From: Scrofimicrobium sp. R131
Lineage (GTDB): Bacteria; Actinomycetota; Actinomycetes; Actinomycetales; Actinomycetaceae
Length of the DNA stretch: 64,000 bases
Reading direction: 5' to 3'
NCBI RefSeq assembly: GCF_040256745.1
Contig: NZ_CP138335.1
Coordinates: 1,798,001-1,862,000, forward strand
In this document: piece after piece, positions 38,001-45,990 of the stretch
Numbering within the stretch: position 1 is the stretch's first letter
Layout: each line of letters begins with the position of its first letter
Notes under the pieces: generated by a model
What the model saw: only the letters and a program-made list of their open reading frames with translations
Told to the model about the DNA's origin: nothing
Database searches by the model: none
Made by a program: the position numbers and the translations under genes

Positions 38001-38171
38001 GGCCAATTCAGAACTGGGGACACTGCCGGGGTCACCGGGGTCTGCTGCATCCGCTAAAGCCATAGTCCCACTGGAAAACACCGCCGCACAGACGGTGGCA
38101 GTCACTGCCAAAAAACCGCGCCAGGACTGGGATATCCCGGTCCCGGAGTGTCGAGGTCGTCGCTGGGCCAT
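35058..38171 (-). CDS. LPxTG fimbrial adhesin with beta-propeller-like domain, operon 1
   Basis: A 1037-residue surface protein, probably the tip adhesin. ATG 38171 has GGAGG eight bases upstream. A signal peptide is followed by ~100 acidic Ser/Glu/Pro/Gln-rich residues, then a SpaA-like domain (TWKVTDSDNALLGGATFKL). Residues ~285-520 repeat Tyr/Phe-rich blades (YIYSVSGSGQMYQVNPSG; AFDREGNLYVVRG; GAALDASGKLFLG) typical of a propeller fold. Several beta domains follow. The C-terminal module near 883-985 (SVTWGKVAAG; VEDCEAGPC; DQDPRPGRF) is shared with the other three adhesins. LPITG is near 989. It is first in the adhesin-shaft-sortase order, and 78% of its length is mirrored by the gene at 49024. 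Confidence 0.85.
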   Translation of the reverse strand: MAQRRPRHSGTGISQSWRGFLAVTATVCAAVFSSGTMALADAADPGDPGSVPSSELATPASSSAEVLALSAPQSGADQTDLDQAVPPNEEDSESAEVLPVENDSTAEPPAETTSPDPAEVAEQPAESGDQDADQESQELDQPQSGAEVASISPMALPSTPYLTWKVTDSDNALLGGATFKLNGPRGSSSWPGTETTVEDCVSGTCAGPDLDNTPGVFAVKTLQPNNTVSTSSRYRLQPVSAPAGLTFAGDANWNEIDGWGSNPSWGEWSDGVHDFGTYQATSASPSCGAGYIYSVSGSGQMYQVNPSGQVSPMGTAADGVSYFNGLGIGAGGSQVFAISRSTSSGYNVSGTVWKYDTNTGTWASTGVTQSTNTNLVGGAVCLSCGTYFFGGFTDGGGQFRIWAYNEATNTVSARGYVDTSEGAASSNNGDMAFDREGNLYVVRGAGSDISVYSVTAADLSNSGPNTRLNASRSEPSYSGMSNVNGAALDASGKLFLGDSSNLTSYNMPDMTGAQTVTSHLASSADLASCSSPPTVVIEKELPNGRVNPDDQFTLSMSQGDHLIGTATTSGTTIGVQDQRVGPLPANRGVDLTFAETFINGADPSQYATSWKCNLDDNTVPYASGTGTNGVINIPYEGERMVCRFVNTPLVAHVNVTKQVLDEDGNDDPTSRANWAITLTDSALTGNVRHNPLPDVQSTNTGGQTSWDLYFDSSGDAATVQLAETQQEHYRFVSGQCVVTDINGVPGIPQVFQSEEGSEISPVHPGETVDCTFVNQRISQTLTLTKSVENNFGGQLEPDDFTLTATPLDPAGTPLEFASGETMEIDPGTYQIGEVAQPGYELSGIACAVGDGQPVALIDGQLVIGPDDTHVACTLTNNDQPASVTWGKVAAGTDQFLSGSSWTLTGPTGTSSATVQVEDCEAGPCTGPDQDPRPGRFQVNNLKWGAYQLVEATAPAGFIKDDTVHQIDLGPTNLAVDLGNFDNELREGPVLPITGGFGTDTYLLGGGLVAGLGAMIAAAYYSRHPNRLRSSGRRAGTK

Positions 38172-38775
38172 CAACGTCTCCTCCCTAGTCGCGTGATCGC
38201 TCTACACTGATTCCTCACATCGGAAGTTTGTATTAATAAACTAGTTATGTCTGACCACTCAGCCGTTTATTGACAGACTTCATCAGTGGTGTCCCAGATG
38301 CTAGCCCCAATTCTTCGCAACCCCCAACAGATGGCGGTCTAGCGGTCGTTTGACGCGCGCTAAGTGACGTAGTTAATCGATCGTCTTAATCCGCGTCAAT
38401 TCATCTGATCTGTTTTTTTAACATCGACGAGTGCTGAACGCATTCGCGACCGAGACTGATCACAATCGGCCTAGACGCTGGTCAAAAAGGCTTTAGTATA
38501 CTGGCGAGACGGTACGGTTTACCCAGCTCGACTAGCGGCTCATCTGCGGATAACGACCCCGCCTGACGCGCGCAAGTACTTTTATAGTGATCTTTATCAC
38601 TTAACGAAAAAGGTGTGTGAAAGCTAATCTGTTGATTAGGTGTGTGCTGATGGCCTGGTTTCGGCGTTCCTGGCTCCTTCGGCGGCGGATTTCCTCGCCG
38701 CATCCACTCCTTGTTGCTGACAAACCGGATCGTCTCCCCATTGAGACGACCGGCCCCCAGAGGTCCGGACAGCGA
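38172..38775. other. Intergenic promoter region of pilus operon 1
   Basis: No gene is visible. The sequence is clearly AT-richer than the flanking genes. A near-palindrome AGTTTGTATTAATAAACT (38228-38245) sits ~57 bp ahead of the adhesin start and could be an operator or contain the -10 region. No secure -35/-10 pair was found. Confidence 0.45.
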
Positions 38776-38807
38776 AGTGGGCGGATGGCCGAAGCCATCC
38801 GCCCACT
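38776..38807 (-). terminator. Terminator after the sortase-less shaft pilin
   Basis: A perfect 14-bp stem, AGTGGGCGGATGGC and GCCATCCGCCCACT, closes on a CGAA loop, 25 nt beyond the stop codon. No T run follows. No sortase gene comes after it, so the transcript appears to end here. Confidence 0.75.
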
Positions 38808-38831
38808 GTCAGTATTGCGGTTGAGTAGTTG

Positions 38832-40373
38832 CTATTGGTTGCTGCGGCGACGCTGGACCAGGTACAGGCCCGAAGCAATCGCTACCAACGCCAGCCCACC
38901 GAGCGAGAGCAGCAGGGTTCCCTGCGCGCCGGTCAGCGGCAGGTTTGGCCCGTCCTGCTTCACGTTGTTGATCGTGGCCTGGTGACCCGTAGGCAACGTT
39001 CCCTCACCCACGAAGATCTGCACGGGAGTGCTGTCCAGCACATAGCCGGCCGGAGCCTTGGTCTCCACCACGCAGTAGGGGCGGCCCGGGGTGCTCACAT
39101 ACTCTGCCCCCGTGTACAGACCAGCAATGAAGACCTCGCCGCTCTCGTCGCTGATAAACGTGGTCGAACCGTTGACTTCCACCGGGTCGCCCAAGTCGCC
39201 TTCACAGGTTTGGTCCTCGTTTGCATTGAACACCTGGAACTCCGCACCAGCCAGTGGCGCTGAAGTGGCGCTGTCCTGCTTCAGCAGGCGTGCCTCACCC
39301 CAGTAGGTGGTGGTGTGGCCGATCTCGACGTCGTCGGTCCCGGTGTTCTCATAGGCGTTGTTCGTGATCTGCCCGTTCGCGCTAACCCCAATCACCGCGG
39401 TCTGCAGGTTCCAGATAAACTGGGTCCCCGCGGGCAGGGTGGCCAGCCAGGCCAGGCCCTCCGGCGTGAAGGTGTAGGTGGGTGCGCGGAGCTCGTTATC
39501 GGTGAAGGTCGCGTAGCTGGGGTCAACGGCCTCGACCGAGCCACCCGGAGTCTGATAGCTCAGTTCCGAGGTCCCGGGCGCATATTCCAGCTGGTCAGCC
39601 AGAGGATCGGACAGCACGTACGCGGTCAGGTTGGCGGCGCCGTCATCGTATCCGCCGAGTGGGCGCGAGGTGATGGTCCAGCTAGTAAGTGAGCCGAGCC
39701 CAACTCCCGTGTCGGTCATGACTTTGCTTCCGCTGCCCAGAATCTGGTTCTTCGGGTAGACATGCACGTCGTAGAGCCACTCGTTGGTCGCTGCCGGGCC
39801 GGTTCCCTCCGTCGACGGGTAAGGAACGGTGACAAGGAACGGCGCTACCGCAGCCTGCACCAGATCCGATTCCCCTTCAGTGACCAGGTACAGGCCCAGT
39901 GGCAGGTCCGAGAAGACGGTCACGCCGTCAGCATCGGTATTCTGTGCCGAACCCATAGGCACAGAGCAGTAGCCGGCGGGCAGATCACCGGACGCCAACT
40001 GCGGCAAGTTATCCCAATTGGCACTTTCCGATAGGTCCAGCAGGTCACAGGATTCGTTGGTCCCGACCCCCACTGCACTCACCGAGAACGGGATGCCCGC
40101 CAGCGGGTGCCGGTCCACTCCGTCCAGTTCGGTGCCGTTGGAGTGGACGTTAGAGCCAGTTTCGCCATCCCTCATCTTGATCTGTCGTTCGACGGGGGTT
40201 CCGGCATATTTGTGCACGGTGATCGACCCTGACGTGGGCGCGCCTTCTTGACCCGGCCCCGGGAGGGAGTCAGCGAGCGCCGGGCCCACTAGGCCCACCA
40301 GGCCGGCAGCACACAGTGCCAGAGAGCTGACCCCGGTGAGAGCACCTCGTCTTGTCATTGCTCTTACTTTCAT
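38832..40373 (-). CDS. Shaft-type fimbrial pilin without its own sortase
   Basis: A 513-residue pilin of the FimA-like type. Signal peptide ends at PALADSLPG. Pilin motif WLYDVHVYPKN is near residue 197, with the Lys near 207. E-box YCVVETKAPAGYVL lies in the C-terminal SpaA-like domain, and LPLTG is near 476, followed by a hydrophobic helix and QRRRSNQ. The start ATG overlaps the stop of the upstream adhesin by 4 nt. Unlike the other two shaft genes it is followed by a terminator-like hairpin, not a sortase. It would need one of the two sortases nearby or another elsewhere. Confidence 0.92.
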   Translation of the reverse strand: MKVRAMTRRGALTGVSSLALCAAGLVGLVGPALADSLPGPGQEGAPTSGSITVHKYAGTPVERQIKMRDGETGSNVHSNGTELDGVDRHPLAGIPFSVSAVGVGTNESCDLLDLSESANWDNLPQLASGDLPAGYCSVPMGSAQNTDADGVTVFSDLPLGLYLVTEGESDLVQAAVAPFLVTVPYPSTEGTGPAATNEWLYDVHVYPKNQILGSGSKVMTDTGVGLGSLTSWTITSRPLGGYDDGAANLTAYVLSDPLADQLEYAPGTSELSYQTPGGSVEAVDPSYATFTDNELRAPTYTFTPEGLAWLATLPAGTQFIWNLQTAVIGVSANGQITNNAYENTGTDDVEIGHTTTYWGEARLLKQDSATSAPLAGAEFQVFNANEDQTCEGDLGDPVEVNGSTTFISDESGEVFIAGLYTGAEYVSTPGRPYCVVETKAPAGYVLDSTPVQIFVGEGTLPTGHQATINNVKQDGPNLPLTGAQGTLLLSLGGLALVAIASGLYLVQRRRSNQ

Positions 40374-42880
40374 TGTTCCGCGTTCCTTTCATCAGAGTGC
40401 GGTCCATTTGTGTTCCGGATGGTTTTCCGATGGTCGGACGGCTCGACTAGCCGCCGAGATCGGAGATTGAGGCTGGCGAGTATGGCCGCCATCATTACAA
40501 TCCCCAAGCCCGGCACCAAAAATCCGAGGCGGCCTATCCCTCCGGTAAGCGGCAAAGCGATACCGTCGCTCTGCCTGTTACCGATGGGCCCCAGGTCGAG
40601 GTTTCCCCCGACCTGCAGATTTACTGTTCGCGCCTCGGTGAGGCGCTGATAGCCAACTGGAGCTTGTGACTCCGCCAGCTGGTAGTCACCCCAGGGCAGG
40701 CCCTTTACTTTGAAGGCCCCCGGGGTTGGGTCCTGATCGAGCTGACCCACGCAACCTTGTTGCTGGCAATCCTCGACTCCGAACGGCTCATGGCCGTCGG
40801 TAGTTAGTGTCCAGGCCGAATCAGGAAGCAGGACTCCACTCTTCTCGTCTACCTTTTTCCAAGTCAGCGTCCCGTCCACCGCGCGGTTTTGGAAAGTGCA
40901 GGCCACTTCAGAGCCAGGTTCCAGAACGACCTCTTCGTTGGTCACTGCCACCAGTTCGTCGGTCTTGAGGTCGTGGCAGGCAATCTGGTCAAGCGACACG
41001 ATTCCTTCCCACTGTGGTAACCGTTCCGAGAGCAGATAGGTTCCGGGGGTGACCTCAACGTCCGTTACCTCCGGTGAGCCGGAAGCGCCCGTCAAGAGGA
41101 CGGTGGAATCCCGGTCCATCCCCATCGCCGAAAGCGCCCACGCCTCGACGTCGGGGGCGTGACTCCCCATGATCACGGTCGCCTCGGGGGTGTACTCCTT
41201 GATTAGAGTCAACCTGGCCGGAGCTAACTCATTGGTAAAGACGCAGGACACCTGATCCCCTGCCGCCAGCGACACCGAATCGTCAGCGGAGCTGACCGGG
41301 CGACCCGCGTCGTCGACGCAGCTCAGATCCGCGAGCCGATAGGAGGCAGTGTTGGGGTTGGCCTGGTTGGGTGCCTCGCTCAGACGGTAGGTGCCCGCCG
41401 CCACGGGATAGGTCACCCCGGCTTCACTGCCCGGACCATACGGCAAGTCACCGGCCGACAAATCCCAGTCTTCCGGGCTGGCCAGCTGAGCGGTCGGCTT
41501 TCCAGCCAGCGCCTTCTGCAAGGTGAGCCGAGCGGGGGTGAGCGTGACCGTACACAGGCCGAACTCGCCCGAGCCAACCACAAACTCCGGGCTTGCTCCC
41601 GCCCAACTGGGGGTGAACTCCTCCCCCATGCCGTTGCGCAGAGTGCAGTCCCAGTCTTGGCGGTAATTGGCGAGTGCCCCTTCGGGACTGGCAGTCACAC
41701 TCCATCTGACATAGTCGTCGGATTGTGACTGCACGAAACTTCCCGGCACGGTACTGGCCTGATTCCCGTCAGTCCCGGTGGACGCAGTCAGCGGGTTGTC
41801 CCCGTTGTGTTGCACCTGAATCCTAAAGTCACCACCGTCGAATCGCGGCCCGTCGGGACCAACTCCGGTCACGACGCGGTCGGGGATCTCCACGGTCCCC
41901 TCCATCCCGGAAATCTGCACTGCGAAGGCAACACCCTGCTGACCGTTCCCCGACATCTCCTGTGTCACCGACCAACCCAATCCGGGCTCATCCGGGGCTT
42001 CGGCCGCCAGCATCGCGGTTCCGGTCTTGTCGTAGGTCTCGATCGGCCCATCGCATCTAGCAACAAAGCCAGCTTGCTCGAACGCCACGGTCCCACCGCA
42101 AGCGTTGCCCATCGGGGTCTGGGGTTTGGTTGGATCGTTGGGCAGGACCTTGAATCCGTGTTCGCTGTCAGTGGTCCAGGAGATCCACTCGCCCCGGTCA
42201 GTGGTCTCCGCGTCGGCCACCAGAATCGAGTAGTGTGCGACCGGCTTGGATCCCTGGGTGAGCTGAATGTCTTTCAAGGTGACCCGAGTAGTGGCGGATT
42301 GACCGGAGTTCTTCACCATATATAAGGCCGGATGGTACTGCTGGTCCAGGACATAGAATCCGTGCCGTCCCAGAAAGGCACCGTTACTTCCATCGCCGCT
42401 TTCCCAGGTAGGGAACGGCATCGCCCTGACTACCCGCCCCCGGCCTTGGCCCTCCACGTCGAGCTTGGCCGTGAGGCGGAGGGTAGTTCCCGGAATGTCG
42501 ATCGTCACCGGGAAGTCTGACACGTTGCCATAGAGGCCTCCGTCAAACTCCTCCAGCTGTCCTTGGCCCGCCGAAGTGTGTTCCCCATCAATGGTGCTGA
42601 AGCCGTCAAAGTCGAGCCAACACAGGCGCTTGGCTAGGGCCCCACCGGTGGCAAAGGCGCAGCCGGTGATAACGGCATTACCTGCATCCGCGCGGGCGGG
42701 AACAGAATGAAGCAGACTAGCGGTCACAAACAGCCCACAGGTCCCCAAGAACAGACTCAGCAGGATCGCGTGTCGATATCGGTTCCGGTGCGAGCCACGC
42801 AGGTTCACTTCGAGACCCCGGTCAGTTGACCCGGGGTTGGATGCGCTCTGGTAGTTGACAGGAAAGGCGGACGCGGGCAT
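40370..42880 (-). CDS. LPxTG adhesin, CWLDF family, paired with the sortase-less pilin
   Basis: An 836-residue surface protein from ATG 42880 (AGGAG nine bases upstream). A hydrophobic segment (ILLSLFLGTCGLFVTASLL) precedes SVPARADAG, giving a long signal peptide. The N-terminal domain begins with a Cys and CWLDFDGF, then FLGRHGFYVLDQQYHPALYM and VVADAETTDR-like blocks; CshA-type lectin-like domains have a similar opening, but the match is tentative. Two or three prealbumin-like domains follow. The shared C-terminal module (TLTWKKVDEKSG; VEDCQQQGC; DQDPTPGAF) is near 670, and LPLTG near 775. It is paralogous to the protein at 43636-45990. Confidence 0.82.
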   Translation of the reverse strand: MPASAFPVNYQSASNPGSTDRGLEVNLRGSHRNRYRHAILLSLFLGTCGLFVTASLLHSVPARADAGNAVITGCAFATGGALAKRLCWLDFDGFSTIDGEHTSAGQGQLEEFDGGLYGNVSDFPVTIDIPGTTLRLTAKLDVEGQGRGRVVRAMPFPTWESGDGSNGAFLGRHGFYVLDQQYHPALYMVKNSGQSATTRVTLKDIQLTQGSKPVAHYSILVADAETTDRGEWISWTTDSEHGFKVLPNDPTKPQTPMGNACGGTVAFEQAGFVARCDGPIETYDKTGTAMLAAEAPDEPGLGWSVTQEMSGNGQQGVAFAVQISGMEGTVEIPDRVVTGVGPDGPRFDGGDFRIQVQHNGDNPLTASTGTDGNQASTVPGSFVQSQSDDYVRWSVTASPEGALANYRQDWDCTLRNGMGEEFTPSWAGASPEFVVGSGEFGLCTVTLTPARLTLQKALAGKPTAQLASPEDWDLSAGDLPYGPGSEAGVTYPVAAGTYRLSEAPNQANPNTASYRLADLSCVDDAGRPVSSADDSVSLAAGDQVSCVFTNELAPARLTLIKEYTPEATVIMGSHAPDVEAWALSAMGMDRDSTVLLTGASGSPEVTDVEVTPGTYLLSERLPQWEGIVSLDQIACHDLKTDELVAVTNEEVVLEPGSEVACTFQNRAVDGTLTWKKVDEKSGVLLPDSAWTLTTDGHEPFGVEDCQQQGCVGQLDQDPTPGAFKVKGLPWGDYQLAESQAPVGYQRLTEARTVNLQVGGNLDLGPIGNRQSDGIALPLTGGIGRLGFLVPGLGIVMMAAILASLNLRSRRLVEPSDHRKTIRNTNGPHSDERNAEQ

Positions 42881-42974
42881 AGGGTGCTGCTCCTCGTGGA
42901 GTCCAGGCGGTCGGAGCCTGACTTTGGAGCAATCAGAATCCAAATTATCCTGCGACTCATCACTTATACATATG

Positions 42975-43050
42975 ATCGTGAACTAGTGCTCTTAGATCAA
43001 AGCGGTCCCGCAGTCGAATAGTCAAGCATATTCACGATAGGTCTTTGATC
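42975..43050. promoter_or_regulatory. Two interleaved inverted repeats upstream of the adhesin
   Basis: ATCGTGAA (42975-42982) is the perfect complement of TTCACGAT (43031-43038), and GATCAAAG (42995-43002) of CTTTGATC (43043-43050). The order A, B, A', B' would let an RNA form a pseudoknot, or mark two overlapping dyad protein sites. It lies 95-170 bp before the start codon. Confidence 0.4.
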
Positions 43051-43174
43051 CCTGTTGAGAGAGAATGAATTAGAAAACATCGTCTGACCTCGCACTTCTT
43101 TGGTCAAACGTGAGGCATGTCACAAATAGTTTGCCCAAGTTGAATCGGATCACAGTATTTTGACACTCCGCTAG

Positions 43175-43195
43175 AGGCCGGTACTTTGCCGGCCT
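43175..43195. other. GC-rich hairpin in the intergenic region
   Basis: AGGCCGG and CCGGCCT form a perfect 7-bp stem with a 7-nt loop. It is ~440 nt downstream of the orphan adhesin stop and may end that transcript, although no T run is present. Confidence 0.35.
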
Positions 43196-43635
43196 GGACC
43201 ACTATTTTGGCCGAACAGGAGACATCGGCCCAGTTAAAAAACGGCAATTTTACACACCCCACCAATAGTCAAGACTTGTTTGACATCCATCCACGTGTAT
43301 GCTGTCCAACTACGGGTTCTCTCCCTTCAATTCTTGCCACGTATACACACGCTTCCATCTGGGATTTTGTCAGCCACTCAATCCTGAGCGTGATGAAGGA
43401 GCTACATAAACCCCTCGAGAGAACCGCCGGTCACGCCATGCTCGTCCAACGAGCCCGAGATCACACGTATGCAATTTAGTTGTGGTCAATGTAGTTTAAA
43501 TCGGACGGCTGACGCTTGCCTGAGTGTCAATGTCGGGGCGACAGAGCCAGCCCTGCGCCATTGCCTCCGGTCACTCGCCATCCTGAAGACGGCAGTGCCC
43601 GCCGAAGTGTGAGGCGCGGTGCTCAGCCATTTAGG

Positions 43636-45990
43636 TCAGGCACGGCGGCGACCACGGCGGCTGTGCCACCTGGCGTAGGCCAAGCCCGACCCGCCCGCCA
43701 ACACGGTTCCCACCAGCAGATAAGCCAGTGCACTCGGTCCGCCCGTTTGCGGAAGGACAGGTCCAACCACGGGCGCATTTGGGATCGGATCCAACTCAAG
43801 ATCAGTTCCACCCGGACCCACCACTATGGCATGGGCGGTGTCATCTAGCTGATATCCGACTGGGGCCTGATTCTCAATCAGTTCGTACTGTCCCCACGCC
43901 AGGTCGGGGATTTCAAACGCACCTGGGCGGGGATCCTGATCAACCGTGTCGGCGCAACTCCCCTCCTGACAGTCCTCAACCTCGATCCGAGTCTGGCCGG
44001 GCCCATGCAAGGTCCACCTGGACCCCGCCAGCAGGGTCTGACTATCCCGGTCCACCTTTGTCCACGTGAGCGTGCCCGGCAGGGGCTGGTTCTGGAAGAC
44101 GCAGGTGTAATCCTGCTGGGGCGCAGCCGTTATCTGCCCGACCCCGTTTTGCAAGGTGGCGTCGACCGGATGTCCGGCACCGTTCGTGCAGCTGAGTCCG
44201 GTCCACGAGTACCAACCGTCGTCCTCGTCCGACGCAGTCTCCGAGAGCACCAGATCACCAAGCGGGACCTCTTGCAGGGTGACCGCAGCCGAGCCGGCCA
44301 ATCCCGACACAACCGGCGTGGTCTGGCCCGGTTGAGCAGCGCTCAAAGTCCACCCGTCGGGGCTCAGGACTGCCCCGGCAGCCACCTCACCCGGGTCCTC
44401 GAACCCTTTCACCAGGGTTAGGGTCGAGGGCCGATACGAGTTGGTAAACCGGCAGGCAATGTCAGCCCCCGGCGGCAGGACCAGATCCGAGACCGACTGC
44501 CCCTCACAGATCAGGTCGGTCAGCTGATAGTTGGCCGTATTGGGGTTGGTCCCCGCGGGCACCTCACTCAGCGCAAAGCTGACGTTCGGCTTGATTGGAA
44601 GGGTGGTCCCGGCGACGCTACCGGGCCCAAAACTCACCTGGCCGGCTGCCAAGAGCCAGTCCTCCGGGGCCGCCCCGTAGGATCCCGTCCCGGCGGTCTC
44701 CTTGGCCAAAGCCAGGTAGGGCGGAGTCAAAGTCACCGTGCAAACCGCGTTTACCCCCGGCTCGACGACCAGTTCGGGCGGTTCGGTAGAGTGCAGCTCC
44801 TCAACCTGGCCGCTCTGGTCGGTGAGCTGGCAAGTCCACGATTGGCGGTACTCAGCTAGAACGGCGGGGTCGTCGGCTTCAACCGACCAGGAGACGACAT
44901 CGTCTGCCACGGACTCCAGCAGCGTGGCCGGATCGGTGGACGCAGCCAGCCCGTTCGAGCCGGTCTGAGCAGTCCAGACCTGCCCGCCCTCGTGCTGGAC
45001 CCGGACGGTAAAGTCAGTCTGATCCGCCTGCCCGCTGGAGGGGTCCAAATAGCGATCGCTCAGGGTCAGCTTTCCCTGCAAGGTGGCGGTCTGGATGGCA
45101 AAAGCAACACCCTGCTGCCCTCTTCCGGTCATTTCCTGGCGGACCTCCCAGGGTTTTCCCGGCTCGTCCGGGGCCTCAACCGACAGCATCGGCGCCCCGG
45201 TCTTATCCTGCGAAGTGTTGTCCGATCGGCAGGTCGATTCCTTCCGGTCTTCGCTGATCTCGAAACCACCCCCGGTCGCCTCGCAGGCGTTCCCCATCGC
45301 ACTTTCGCCCGAGTTGGCCAACAGCTTGAACCCGTGCTCACTGTCGGTGGTCCAAGTGATCTGCTCCATGGCGTCGGTGGTCTCCGCATCAGCCACCACC
45401 ACCGAGTACTGGTCGATCGGCCGGCCATTCAGGTGCATCTGAATGTCGTGGAGGCGAACTGTGGTGGTTACCGGCGGAGCCCCATTGACCACCTGGTAGA
45501 GAGCTGGTTGAACGTTCTGGTCGAGGACATAGAACCCGTTTCTACCCAGGAAGGCTCCCCGCACCCCCGTTTCCCAGGTGGGAAAGGCGCGTGCCTCGAT
45601 GGCTTTGGCCCGGTCCTCCCCGGTGACGTCCAATTTCGCGGTGAAAACCAGGCCGGAGCCAATTTCGACCTCAACCGGATAGTCCTTCACGTTGTAGTAG
45701 GTGCGTTCACCATCGTGAAAGGCGTCGTCTCCGGTTCGATATTGCTGAGCTGAGTTGGCGGTAGTAAAACCGGAGAAATCGAGCCAACACAGGCTGCCGG
45801 CGAGCGGTCCCCGATCACCCGCTCCAGCGTAGGCACACGAGGCCACGTTCTCGGGTTCGATCGGGGCGGCCTCTGCCGGAGTGGGTGCGAATGCCGACAG
45901 GTTCAAAGCAACCCCTGCCAAAGCCAGGCTTCCAACTGCCAGGCCCGCCCGAAGTCCAGGTCGAAATCCGCCGCGCACTCTGCTCGTCAA
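43636..45990 (-). CDS. Orphan LPxTG adhesin, CWLDF family
   Basis: A 784-residue surface protein. I choose TTG 45990 because AGGAGG lies eight bases upstream; ATG 46008 would add six residues but lacks a ribosome site. The signal peptide ends around PAEAAPIEP. The N-terminal domain carries the Cys and LCWLDFSGF near 50-73, then FLGRNGFYVLDQNVQPALYQ and VVVADAETTDAMEQITWTTD, closely following the protein at 40370-42880. The C-terminal module TLTWTKVDRDSQ, VEDCQEGSC and DQDPRPGAF is near 637, and LPQTG near 745. No shaft or sortase gene follows, so it may be displayed on a shaft encoded elsewhere in the island. Confidence 0.82.
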   Translation of the reverse strand: MTSRVRGGFRPGLRAGLAVGSLALAGVALNLSAFAPTPAEAAPIEPENVASCAYAGAGDRGPLAGSLCWLDFSGFTTANSAQQYRTGDDAFHDGERTYYNVKDYPVEVEIGSGLVFTAKLDVTGEDRAKAIEARAFPTWETGVRGAFLGRNGFYVLDQNVQPALYQVVNGAPPVTTTVRLHDIQMHLNGRPIDQYSVVVADAETTDAMEQITWTTDSEHGFKLLANSGESAMGNACEATGGGFEISEDRKESTCRSDNTSQDKTGAPMLSVEAPDEPGKPWEVRQEMTGRGQQGVAFAIQTATLQGKLTLSDRYLDPSSGQADQTDFTVRVQHEGGQVWTAQTGSNGLAASTDPATLLESVADDVVSWSVEADDPAVLAEYRQSWTCQLTDQSGQVEELHSTEPPELVVEPGVNAVCTVTLTPPYLALAKETAGTGSYGAAPEDWLLAAGQVSFGPGSVAGTTLPIKPNVSFALSEVPAGTNPNTANYQLTDLICEGQSVSDLVLPPGADIACRFTNSYRPSTLTLVKGFEDPGEVAAGAVLSPDGWTLSAAQPGQTTPVVSGLAGSAAVTLQEVPLGDLVLSETASDEDDGWYSWTGLSCTNGAGHPVDATLQNGVGQITAAPQQDYTCVFQNQPLPGTLTWTKVDRDSQTLLAGSRWTLHGPGQTRIEVEDCQEGSCADTVDQDPRPGAFEIPDLAWGQYELIENQAPVGYQLDDTAHAIVVGPGGTDLELDPIPNAPVVGPVLPQTGGPSALAYLLVGTVLAGGSGLAYARWHSRRGRRRA

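Larger units (their letters stand above)
42881..43635. other. AT-rich intergenic region between two adhesin genes
   Basis: No gene is supported; a 97-residue plus-strand frame at 43186-43479 has a TTG start and no ribosome site. The part nearest 42880 contains two interleaved 8-bp inverted repeats (42975-43050) and must hold the promoter for the adhesin. A 7-bp GC-rich hairpin is at 43175-43195. Confidence 0.5.

Noticed and set aside
42975-43050. Invertible phase-variation switch
   Set aside because: The repeats are only 8 bp and no recombinase gene is nearby; interleaved topology is not that of a simple invertible segment.
43186-43479. Possible 97-residue gene between the two CWLDF adhesins
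   Set aside because: TTG start without ribosome site, atypical AT-rich codons, no family match.
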